A DNA stretch of 64,000 nucleotides, taken from the NCBI GenBank assembly GCA_045546135.1, contig JAZQCD010000016.1, positions 1 through 64,000 on the forward strand. Direction: 5' to 3'. Below are positions 40,918 through 48,005 of the stretch, piece by piece. The position numbers were made by a program, and so were the translations under genes. A model generated the notes under the pieces. That model worked only from the letters and a program-made list of their open reading frames with translations, was not told the origin of the DNA and made no database searches. Each line of letters starts with the position of its first letter. The first letter of the stretch is position 1. This DNA is from RUG13409 sp045546135 (GTDB lineage: Bacteria > Bacillota > Clostridia > Peptostreptococcales > Anaerovoracaceae).

Positions 40918-41665
40918 GCGCTATTGAGATCATCGAAGCTGTTGAACAAACCTTTTCTATGGCTTGTTTGAACTCTTCAGAGTGGATGCTCCTGAACATA
41001 CCTATGACACCGACTGTGTAACGTACATCTCCGTTTGCATTGAATACGGGAGCTGAGATGGACCTGAGTCCTATCCTGTATTCACCGTTTTCGATAGCAT
41101 ATCCGTTTTTTCTGCACTCCTCGATCTCCTCCATGAGCTTTCCTATGTCAGTTATAGTATGAGGCGTGAAATGAGTCAGTCCTGATCTCTTCAGCAAGTT
41201 TGCAGCTTCTTTTTCGGGCATGGACGAAAGAAAGACCTTGCCCTGCGATGTGCAGTAGAGAGGAAGCCTTGCTCCTACGTCAGAGACTATCCTGAGCTGA
41301 TCTCTTGCTTCCACTTGATCCAGTGTGACGACGCTGCTTCCGCTTAAGACCGAGATGGTAACGCAGGTCCGTATTTCGTGAGTGAGGAGCTCCATATATG
41401 GCCTTGCTACAGTTGAGATATCCCAGGAGCGCTCTATTTGATGTCCGTATTCAAAGAGTCTGAAACCCAAAGCATACTTGCCTTCCAAGGTCTGATAAAC
41501 GACATCATATTCTCTCATGGTATTGAGCAGTCCGAAAACAGTACTTTTAGGATAACCGCTCATATTTGCAATGGCAGTAAGAGAAAGGGGACTGCCCGAT
41601 GAACTGAGAACCTGAAGGAGTTCCATTGCTTTTGCGACCGACTGTATATTGTTTTTGTCTTTCAT
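40889..41665 (-). CDS. IclR-family transcriptional regulator
   Basis: 258 residues. An N-terminal winged helix-turn-helix (SVAKAMELLQVLSSSG, then YPKSTVFGLLNTM, about 7-50) precedes the IclR effector domain (about 75-250, with PLYCTSQGKVFLSS and GLRSISAPVFNANG). AAGGAG precedes the ATG. It is the first gene of iclR-azlC-azlD and probably controls the exporter and itself, and possibly the divergent moeA-like gene. The ligand is unknown. Confidence 0.92.
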   Translation of the reverse strand: MKDKNNIQSVAKAMELLQVLSSSGSPLSLTAIANMSGYPKSTVFGLLNTMREYDVVYQTLEGKYALGFRLFEYGHQIERSWDISTVARPYMELLTHEIRTCVTISVLSGSSVVTLDQVEARDQLRIVSDVGARLPLYCTSQGKVFLSSMPEKEAANLLKRSGLTHFTPHTITDIGKLMEEIEECRKNGYAIENGEYRIGLRSISAPVFNANGDVRYTVGVIGMFRSIHSEEFKQAIEKVCSTASMISIALGHRKKEMV

Positions 41666-41713
41666 TTTTTAAGGCTCCTTAAGCAGCTGATATCAAAGAT
41701 CATCTTTTTTTTG

Positions 41714-41755
41714 TCTGTATATACAGATTCTAAATTGGAAAAGGACAAGAGTCAA
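41714..41755 (-). promoter_or_regulatory. iclR promoter with palindromic candidate operator
   Basis: Minus strand: TTGACT (41755-41750), 17-base spacer, TAGAAT (41732-41727). The perfect palindrome TCTGTATATACAGA (41714-41727) covers the predicted start of transcription, a position suited to autorepression. Confidence 0.55.
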
Positions 41756-41782
41756 ATATTTTCCGATGATATTAAACAATAA

Positions 41783-41797
41783 TTCGGCATTACCGAA
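41783..41797. promoter_or_regulatory. Second candidate operator in the iclR/moeA-like spacer
   Basis: TTCGG-N5-CCGAA, a 15-base dyad ten bases upstream of the plus-strand -35; its size fits IclR-family sites. Confidence 0.4.
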
Positions 41798-41806
41798 CAA
41801 AATCTA

Positions 41807-41835
41807 TTGGATATATTTAGGACTGATGATAAAAT
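41807..41835 (+). promoter_or_regulatory. Promoter of the moeA-like gene
   Basis: TTGGAT (41807-41812), 17-base spacer, TAAAAT (41830-41835). Confidence 0.55.
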
Positions 41836-41868
41836 ACCAGCATCATTTTAAGCTTAAAGGAAAATCAA

Positions 41869-42891
41869 ATGAAACTTATCAAGACGGAAGAGGCTGTCGG
41901 ACATATTCTTTGTCATGACATGACTCAAATAATCAAAGACGAATTTAAAGGACCCCGCTTTAGAAAAGGACATGTAGTCACAGAAGAGGATATCCCTGTA
42001 CTTCTCAGTATGGGAAAAGAGCATCTTTATGTGTATGAAGTAACTCCCGGCATGATCCACGAAGATGATGCAGCTGAAAGACTTCTCGCCCTTTGCGACA
42101 TTGAAAATATGACAAGAAGCGAGACAAAAGAAGGAAAGATAGAGTTAAAAGCAGACATCGACGGACTCTTTATGGTCGATTCAAAAAGGCTCATTGATGT
42201 CAACAGCCAAGATGAAGTTATGATCGCCACAAGAAAGGGCGGAACGGCTGTAAAAAAAGGTGACAAACTTGCAGGAATGAGAGTCATACCTCTCATAATC
42301 GAGGATGAAAAGCTAAAGAAAGCAGAAGAAGCTGCAGGCGGAAAACCTGTTCTTTGCTTAAGACCCTTTGTAAGAAAGACTGCTTGCATCATTTCAACGG
42401 GAAGCGAAGTAAAGAAGGGCCTCATAAAGGATACTTTTACTCCTGTAGTAGCAGGAAAACTCAAAGCATTTGGCATAGAGACTCTTGATATCGACTATTC
42501 CGGCGATGGAGTAGATAATGTCAAGGATATGATACTTGTTAAAAAAGAACAGTTCCATCCTGACATGATACTTTGCACAGGCGGAATGAGCGTAGACCCG
42601 GATGATACTACTCCGGGAGGGATCAGGGCTGCAGGCGCAAAAGTCGTATGCTACGGAGCCCCTGTGCTTCCGGGCGCAATGTTCCTTATTGCATATTTTG
42701 ATGACGGAACACCCATCATGGGACTTCCCGGGTGCGTGATGTATGCAAAAGCAACAGTGTTCGATCTGGTCCTTCCTAAGGTCGCAGCAGACATAAAGGT
42801 CACTAAAGCAGATATTTCTGCTCTTGGCGAAGGCGGTCTTTGCCTTGGCTGCAAAGAGTGCCGCTATCCGGTATGCCCCTTTGGAAAATAG
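41869..42891 (+). CDS. MoeA-like molybdopterin-binding protein with C-terminal Cys cluster
   Basis: 340 residues. The C-terminal part contains the MPT-binding fold of the MoeA/MogA group (ACIISTGSEVKKG, ILCTGGMSVDPDDTTPGG, PVLPGAMFLIAY, IMGLPGC). The N-terminal half (LICHDMTQII-like segment, FRKGHVV) corresponds to MoeA domains in reduced form. It ends in CLGCKECRYPVCPFGK, a Cys-rich motif known in clostridial proteins of this kind and possibly metal-binding. It probably inserts molybdate or processes cofactor for a molybdenum hydroxylase; no such enzyme is in the window. AAAGGA precedes the start. Confidence 0.83.
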   Translation: MKLIKTEEAVGHILCHDMTQIIKDEFKGPRFRKGHVVTEEDIPVLLSMGKEHLYVYEVTPGMIHEDDAAERLLALCDIENMTRSETKEGKIELKADIDGLFMVDSKRLIDVNSQDEVMIATRKGGTAVKKGDKLAGMRVIPLIIEDEKLKKAEEAAGGKPVLCLRPFVRKTACIISTGSEVKKGLIKDTFTPVVAGKLKAFGIETLDIDYSGDGVDNVKDMILVKKEQFHPDMILCTGGMSVDPDDTTPGGIRAAGAKVVCYGAPVLPGAMFLIAYFDDGTPIMGLPGCVMYAKATVFDLVLPKVAADIKVTKADISALGEGGLCLGCKECRYPVCPFGK

Positions 42892-42954
42892 ATCTTAAAG
42901 CACATTTTTTGGTCCTTTGACTCTTTGATGGTTGATCAGGATAGGAAGAAAAAT

Positions 42955-43743
42955 ATGAAAAGATTCTTTGCATTTCTTTTGGTCCTCGTACTTGCATTCA
43001 GCATGGCAGCATGCGGGAAAAAGGAGGACCAGTCAAAAGAAACTGAACTGACTGTGTTTGCAGCAGCCTCACTTACTGAATCACTTACAGCCATATGTGA
43101 TAAGTATATGACCGCTCATCCTGATGTAAAGATCTTGTTCAATTTCGATTCATCAGGGAAACTGCTCACACAGATAAATGAGGGAGCAGTGTGCGATGTA
43201 TTCATTTCTGCTGCTCCTAAGCAGATGAATACTTTGGATGAAGCAGGGATGCTCCTTGAAGGAACAAGGTTCGATCTTCTTGAAAACAAGGTCGCCCTTG
43301 CAGTTGCTGAAGGCAATCCTAAAAATATACAAAGCTTTGATGAACTTGCAGAGCTTCTTAAAAACGGAGATGTAAGCCTTGCCATAGGAAACAGCGATGT
43401 TCCTGTAGGGCAATATACTGAGAAGATATTTAAGTATTACGGTATAGATGAGCCTTCTGTTTCTTCAAAACTAACCTACGGCAGCAATGTAAAGGAAGTC
43501 ACATCTGCAGTAAGCGAATCTGCTGTAGACTGCGGCATCATATATGCTTCGGACGCATATTCTGCAGACCTTGAAGTCTCAGCTGTTGCCACAGCTGAAA
43601 TGTGCGGACAGGTCATATACCCTGCAGCCGTCATAAAAGCTTCTGAGAACATCGATGCAGCAAAGGACTTCCTTGAGTACTTAACAGGAGCCGAAGCATC
43701 GGCTGAATTTGAAGCAGTACTATTTACACCTCTTGTGAGATAG
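42955..43743 (+). CDS. modA: Molybdate ABC importer binding lipoprotein
   Basis: 262 residues. Signal peptide with lipobox FSMAAC (Cys about 19). ModA hallmarks are TVFAAASLTESLTAI, NFDSSGKLLTQI (oxyanion-binding Ser) and DVPVGQYTEKI. It binds molybdate or tungstate outside the membrane. The start at MKRFFAFLL has AGGAAG upstream; ATGs at 42925/42928 lack one. Confidence 0.93.
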   Translation: MKRFFAFLLVLVLAFSMAACGKKEDQSKETELTVFAAASLTESLTAICDKYMTAHPDVKILFNFDSSGKLLTQINEGAVCDVFISAAPKQMNTLDEAGMLLEGTRFDLLENKVALAVAEGNPKNIQSFDELAELLKNGDVSLAIGNSDVPVGQYTEKIFKYYGIDEPSVSSKLTYGSNVKEVTSAVSESAVDCGIIYASDAYSADLEVSAVATAEMCGQVIYPAAVIKASENIDAAKDFLEYLTGAEASAEFEAVLFTPLVR

Positions 43744-43799
43744 GCAAAAATACACTTATACCGGAGATAAAGCTCCGGCTTTTCTTTCTTTGGTGATCT

Positions 43800-44486
43800 A
43801 TGGATTGGTATCCTCTTTTTAATTCCATAAGGATAGCTGCAGTGAGCGCAGTCATAGTCTTTTTCTTTGGTATCTTTGCTGCATACTATATAGCAAAGCT
43901 GCCAAGAGGAATAAAGGGCATACTTGATGTTGTCCTTACTCTTCCTTTGGTGCTGCCTCCAACAGTTGTAGGATACATGCTCTTAAGGATACTCGGACCA
44001 AAGCGCATCATAGGAGCATGGTTCTTAGAGACCTTTGGAATTAGGCTTGTCATGAACTGGTGGTCTGCCATATTTGCGACTGTAGTAGTCGTTTTTCCAC
44101 TCATGTACAGGACAGTAAGGGGAGCTTTTGAATCCTTTGACGAGACTCTTGCCTACGCAGGGCAGACCTTAGGACTTTCAGGCAGCTATATATTTTGGCG
44201 CATACGGATGCCTTACTGCAGGCAGGGCATAATTGCGGGAGGCGTCCTTGCCTTTGCAAGGGCCATTGGGGAGTACGGCGCCACATCCATGATCGCAGGT
44301 TACACGCCAGGAAAGACAGCTACCGTGTCTACGACTGTATATCAGCTTTGGCAGACAGGGAATGATGAGCTTGCAGTGAAGTGGGTCATGGTGAACATTG
44401 CCATTTCTGCAGCAGTTCTTTTGATAGTCAATATGCTCGAGAAAAGAAACGACTCAGGTCATGCAAGGAAGGGAAGGATGTCATGA
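43800..44486 (+). CDS. modB: Molybdate ABC importer permease
   Basis: 228 residues with about five helices. PLVLPPTVVGYMLL and the EAA loop (YAGQTLGLSGSYIFWRI) followed by FARAIGEYGATSMIAG are typical of ModB. The ribosome binding site is GGTGATC, complementary to the extreme 3' end of 16S rRNA. Its stop overlaps the modC start (ATGA). Confidence 0.93.
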   Translation: MDWYPLFNSIRIAAVSAVIVFFFGIFAAYYIAKLPRGIKGILDVVLTLPLVLPPTVVGYMLLRILGPKRIIGAWFLETFGIRLVMNWWSAIFATVVVVFPLMYRTVRGAFESFDETLAYAGQTLGLSGSYIFWRIRMPYCRQGIIAGGVLAFARAIGEYGATSMIAGYTPGKTATVSTTVYQLWQTGNDELAVKWVMVNIAISAAVLLIVNMLEKRNDSGHARKGRMS

Positions 44487-45508
44487 GCCTTAAGGTAGAC
44501 ATAAAGAAAAAACTTGGCAGTTTTCTTCTCGACGTAAGTTTTGAAACAGAAGGAGATGTCATGGCACTCCTTGGTGCTTCAGGATCCGGAAAAAGCGTGA
44601 CCCTGAAATGTATAGCAGGGATCATGAGACCTGATGAAGGCCTCATAGTATTGAACGGAGAGACTCTCTTTGACAGCGAAAAGGGCATAGACTTGCCGCC
44701 TCAAAAGAGGATGGTCGGATACCTTTTTCAGCAATACGCTCTTTTCCCTAATATGAATGTTCTTCAGAATATCATGTGCGGATTCAGGGAAGGCAGCAAA
44801 AAGGAAAAGGAGCAAAAAGCCCTTGAATATATACAAAGATTCAGACTTGAGGGATATGAAAAAAACTATCCCGGGATGCTCTCCGGCGGACAGCAGCAAA
44901 GGACGGCGCTTGCAAGGATACTGGCTTCGGGACCGAAAGCCATACTTTTGGATGAACCTTTTTCGGCTCTCGATCGATATTTAAGGTATACTCTCGAATC
45001 AGAACTTTCCGATATACTTTCTTCATTTGAAGGCGAGATGATATGGGTAAGCCATGATCTTGGCGAATGCTTTAGGCACTGCAGCAAGGTCTGCGTGCTT
45101 GAGGAAGGGATCTCTTCTCCTGTGACCGATATGGAAAGTCTCGTAGAAAGACCGATCACTTTAGGAGCAGCAAAACTTGCAGGCCATAGGAATATCCTAG
45201 GCTGCGAAGCAAGAGGCGGCAGTATATATATACCAAGCTTTGACATGGAGCTTGAAATGGATCCTGTAGGAAGCTCTATGAACATAGTCATACCTTCAAA
45301 AGCCATTGAACTTGAAGACGAAGGTAAAGAAACATTCGTCAAAGCAATGATAAGCGATATCGATCATGATACCCTTGTCATAAGTCCTGATAAAGAGGGC
45401 ATGAGTGAAAAGCTGTTCCTTGATATTGAAAAGGGGAGCTCTTTTAAAGCAGGAGACTTGGTGCATTTCATTGTCCGAAAAGAAAAGTGCATGCTATATA
45501 AAAAATAA
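44483..45508 (+). CDS. modC: Molybdate ABC importer ATPase
   Basis: 341 residues. Walker A GASGSGKSVT (the usual Thr is Val: GKSV), signature LSGGQQQRTALARIL, Walker B AILLDEPFSALDR and the switch His in VSHDLGEC. A C-terminal domain of about 110 residues resembles the MOP regulatory domain of ModC. The start is the coupled ATG at 44483; a longer frame from 44381 only overlaps modB. Confidence 0.93.
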   Translation: MSLKVDIKKKLGSFLLDVSFETEGDVMALLGASGSGKSVTLKCIAGIMRPDEGLIVLNGETLFDSEKGIDLPPQKRMVGYLFQQYALFPNMNVLQNIMCGFREGSKKEKEQKALEYIQRFRLEGYEKNYPGMLSGGQQQRTALARILASGPKAILLDEPFSALDRYLRYTLESELSDILSSFEGEMIWVSHDLGECFRHCSKVCVLEEGISSPVTDMESLVERPITLGAAKLAGHRNILGCEARGGSIYIPSFDMELEMDPVGSSMNIVIPSKAIELEDEGKETFVKAMISDIDHDTLVISPDKEGMSEKLFLDIEKGSSFKAGDLVHFIVRKEKCMLYKK

Positions 45509-45515
45509 AGGATCA

Positions 45516-45538
45516 AGCCGCTGATCGCGGCTTTTTTG
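45516..45538 (+). terminator. Rho-independent terminator of modABC
   Basis: AGCCGC (45516-45521) pairs with GCGGCT (45527-45532), followed by six T residues. Confidence 0.87.
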
Positions 45539-45610
45539 TTACTTAAGAGAAGAAAATCGGATATAATAGAGGGCGAAATATATTTGATCACAGAATGGAG
45601 ACTGGAAGAT

Positions 45611-46063
45611 ATGAAACTTGCAACAGCATTGACGCAAAGAGCAGACCTTCAGGTGAGGATATCAGAGCTCTCTGTAAGACTTAACAATAATGCAAAGGTC
45701 CAGGAAGGTGAAGAACCTGCCGAAAGACCAGAAGAACTTTTAAAGGAACTTGATTCCTGCTGCAGGCAGCTTGAAGCCCTCATCGCAGGTATAAACCTTA
45801 CGAACAGCAAGACTGTCATAAACGGAAAGACCATAACTGAGCTTCTTGCAAAAAGAGATGTGCTAGCAAAGAAGATAAATACGGAGAGGACCTTCCTTGA
45901 CAATGCCAGCGAGAGAGTCACGAGATATTCAAAGACGGAGATAGTCATAAAGAGTACAGTGGATGTGGCAGATCTTCAGAAGAAGATAGACAAAATGTCA
46001 AAGGAATTAAGAGAACTTGACGAGATCATCCAGGAAGCAAACTGGACAACAGAACTTATATAG
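45611..46063 (+). CDS. DIP1984-family coiled-coil protein
   Basis: 150 residues, mostly helical with heptad-like patterns (RADLQVRISELSVRLNNNAKV; the family start MKLATALTQRADLQ is distinctive). The family was once called septicolysin-like; its function is not established. The start is chosen by family resemblance, with GGAG 12 bases and GGAAG two bases upstream. The end abuts the structured RNA region. Confidence 0.8.
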   Translation: MKLATALTQRADLQVRISELSVRLNNNAKVQEGEEPAERPEELLKELDSCCRQLEALIAGINLTNSKTVINGKTITELLAKRDVLAKKINTERTFLDNASERVTRYSKTEIVIKSTVDVADLQKKIDKMSKELRELDEIIQEANWTTELI

Positions 46064-46067
46064 CTAT

Positions 46068-46250
46068 TAAGCTTGGTAGCCGACCAATGCGGAGCGGATG
46101 AGATCTCCTTAGGCTGAGAATGAGCCGAGTGCGAAAGCATAGGAATGGTGCGCCTATGGGCAGGCGACGGGTTCGAATCCTTGAATGCATTTTTATGCCC
46201 TGCATATTTACATCCGTTTTTTTATACTTTATATTAACTACCTTATCATC
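46068..46250 (+). ncRNA. Probable structured noncoding RNA, raiA-motif-like
   Basis: The 382-base spacer 46064-46445 holds a segment unlike coding DNA. Visible pairings: TAAG..GTAG with CTAC-CTTA (46068-46079 with 46238-46245), AGCC/GGCT (46078-46081 with 46112-46115), GGAG/CTCC (46091-46094 with 46105-46108), GCGAAAGC tetraloop hairpin (46131-46138), CATAGG/CCTATG (46138-46143 with 46153-46158) and GGGCA/TGCCC (46158-46162 with 46196-46200). The loop CGGATG (46095-46100) is complementary to CATCCG (46211-46216), a pseudoknot. GGGTTCGAATCC (46170-46181) is tRNA T-loop-like. The GGAGCGGATGAG segment and T-loop recall the raiA (ARRPOF) RNA, from memory only. Strand is inferred from the terminator downstream; exact ends are unknown. 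Confidence 0.55.
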
Positions 46251-46286
46251 GACCGCACGGCGAGGGAGTGGACAGGGGACATTTAA

Positions 46287-46316
46287 GGTCCGGGATCTTG
46301 GTTCCGGATCTTTTAT
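46287..46316 (+). terminator. Rho-independent terminator downstream of the ncRNA
   Basis: GGTCCGG (46287-46293) pairs with CCGGATC (46304-46310, one G-T), followed by TTTT. The remaining bases to 46445 are AT-rich, with no clear promoter pair. Confidence 0.75.
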
Positions 46317-46445
46317 TATGCTTTTGTAAAAAAGTATAAAATATGTTTTATAAAATATAATTACTTACAATGGAAATATTATGGATGAAACTGTAAAATA
46401 CATGCAGTAAATTTAGATAAAAAAGAGAGAAGACAAGCAAATAAT

Positions 46446-47876
46446 ATGAACATTTCAAAACTTTTGACTGCAAGGGATGTGACCACGGGACGCCCATGGA
46501 AGAGGCTGCTTGAACTTGCGCTTCCATTGTTCCTTGGCAATATAGCTCAGGCCCTTTACAATACGGTAGATACTATCATAGTCGGTAAATATGTGGGAGA
46601 CGACGCACTGTCTGCAGTAGGCGCAGCCGGGCCTCTTGTCAACTTCATATTCATTTTCTTTATAGGTATAGCGACGGGCGCAGGTATCATAGCATCCCAA
46701 AGATTCGGTGCAAAGGACAGAGAAGGGCTTTCCCTTGTCATGGGAAATACTCTCATCCTTACGATCATAGTCAGCATCATCACGACTATCCTTGGTCTTG
46801 CCATAACCCTTTTGCCAATCTTCGGCGGAAAGGATCTCCTTCAGATCATGAACACGCCTGAGGGCACTATATATGAATGGTGTCGCCAGTACATGACAGT
46901 CATATTCTGCGGCGTCACTGCTACTATCTTTTACAATATGTTTGCAGGTTCCATGAGAGCTCTTGGGGACAGCGTGTCAGCGCTCATCTTCCTTCTCATT
47001 TCGACAGGGATCAACATAGTACTTGATATATACTTCGTTGCAAGACTTGGGCTTGGCGTATTCGGAGTAGCTCTTGCAACCATCATAGCGCAGGCAATAT
47101 CAGCCATAGCATGCGCTGTCAAGCTCTTCAACATGAAGGAGTATTTCCAGATAACCAGGAAAGAACTAAAGCTGAAGGGCCATATAATAAAGCAGATACT
47201 TGCTCTTGGTATCCCCAACGGTGTAAGCCAGGGAATATTCTCTTTTTCATGGTTCCTTGTACAGTCCCTTACTAACAGCATGGGCGCTGCAGTCATGGCA
47301 TGCAATGTTGTAGTAGGAAGGGTCGATGCCTTTGCCATGCTCCCTTATCTGTCTCTTGGAAATGCCATGACTACCTACATAGGCCAAAATTACGGAGGCA
47401 GGAAACTTGAGCGTATAGAGACAGGTTCAAAGCAGGGCATAGTAATGGCCTGGATCACCTCAGTTACCCTTACTCTTCTTTTGTTTATGTTCGGAAAGGA
47501 TATAGCGGGATGGTTCACAGAGACAGAAGCCATCAGAGAAATGGCTGCTGCAAGCCTTAGGATACTTTCTGTAGGCTATCTCATCATGGGAATGAACCAG
47601 ACGCTTTTTGGTTTCCTAAGAGGCATAGGATCAACGACCACTACCATGGTCATAAGCATCATAACTCAAGTTGTTGTAAGGGTCCCTGTTGCATATCTTC
47701 TGGCCCACCTTACCACTTCTCCTGAGTATCCTCACGGGGACTTCAGAGTACTTCATGTTTCTTTGGTCTGCGCATGGACAATGGGTTCTGTGCTTTCTCT
47801 ATTCTTTTACAGCAAAAAGAAAAAGATGCTCAGAGCCAATGCCGATGATACATGGCAGCTGGAATATACGGAATGA
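46446..47876 (+). CDS. MATE-family efflux transporter
   Basis: 476 residues with 12 helices. The start MNISKLLTARDVTTGRPWKRLL is followed by family motifs PLFLGNIAQALYNTVDTIIVG and, in the second half, LGNAMTTYIGQNYGGRK. MATE proteins export drugs, peptides or metabolites in exchange for Na+ or H+. The ribosome binding site is weak (AGAGAGAAG, more than ten bases away). Not closely similar to the second MATE gene at 52426 apart from family motifs. Confidence 0.92.
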   Translation: MNISKLLTARDVTTGRPWKRLLELALPLFLGNIAQALYNTVDTIIVGKYVGDDALSAVGAAGPLVNFIFIFFIGIATGAGIIASQRFGAKDREGLSLVMGNTLILTIIVSIITTILGLAITLLPIFGGKDLLQIMNTPEGTIYEWCRQYMTVIFCGVTATIFYNMFAGSMRALGDSVSALIFLLISTGINIVLDIYFVARLGLGVFGVALATIIAQAISAIACAVKLFNMKEYFQITRKELKLKGHIIKQILALGIPNGVSQGIFSFSWFLVQSLTNSMGAAVMACNVVVGRVDAFAMLPYLSLGNAMTTYIGQNYGGRKLERIETGSKQGIVMAWITSVTLTLLLFMFGKDIAGWFTETEAIREMAAASLRILSVGYLIMGMNQTLFGFLRGIGSTTTTMVISIITQVVVRVPVAYLLAHLTTSPEYPHGDFRVLHVSLVCAWTMGSVLSLFFYSKKKKMLRANADDTWQLEYTE

Positions 47877-47888
47877 ATTTAGACGCAT

Positions 47889-47921
47889 ACCTAAGGGAAT
47901 TTCCCTTGGGTATATTTTTTT
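47889..47921 (+). terminator. Rho-independent terminator after first MATE gene
   Basis: ACCTAAGGGAA with TTCCCTTGGGT (47889-47899 and 47901-47911, one G-T pair) followed by seven T residues. Confidence 0.8.
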
Positions 47922-48005
47922 ATAAAAAAATGGTATTATAAGATGTTAGATATAGATCTTAAAGATCATAAGATCACGGATATAGATTCTAAAGGGAGAA
48001 AAACA

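Noticed and set aside
46160..46203. A tRNA gene suggested by GGGTTCGAATCC
   Set aside because: No acceptor stem, anticodon arm or CCA context can be formed; the T-arm pairs over only about three positions. Treated as part of a structured RNA.
46120..46329. 69-residue ORF in the ncRNA region
   Set aside because: No ribosome binding site, coding-unlike composition and overlap with the predicted RNA helices.
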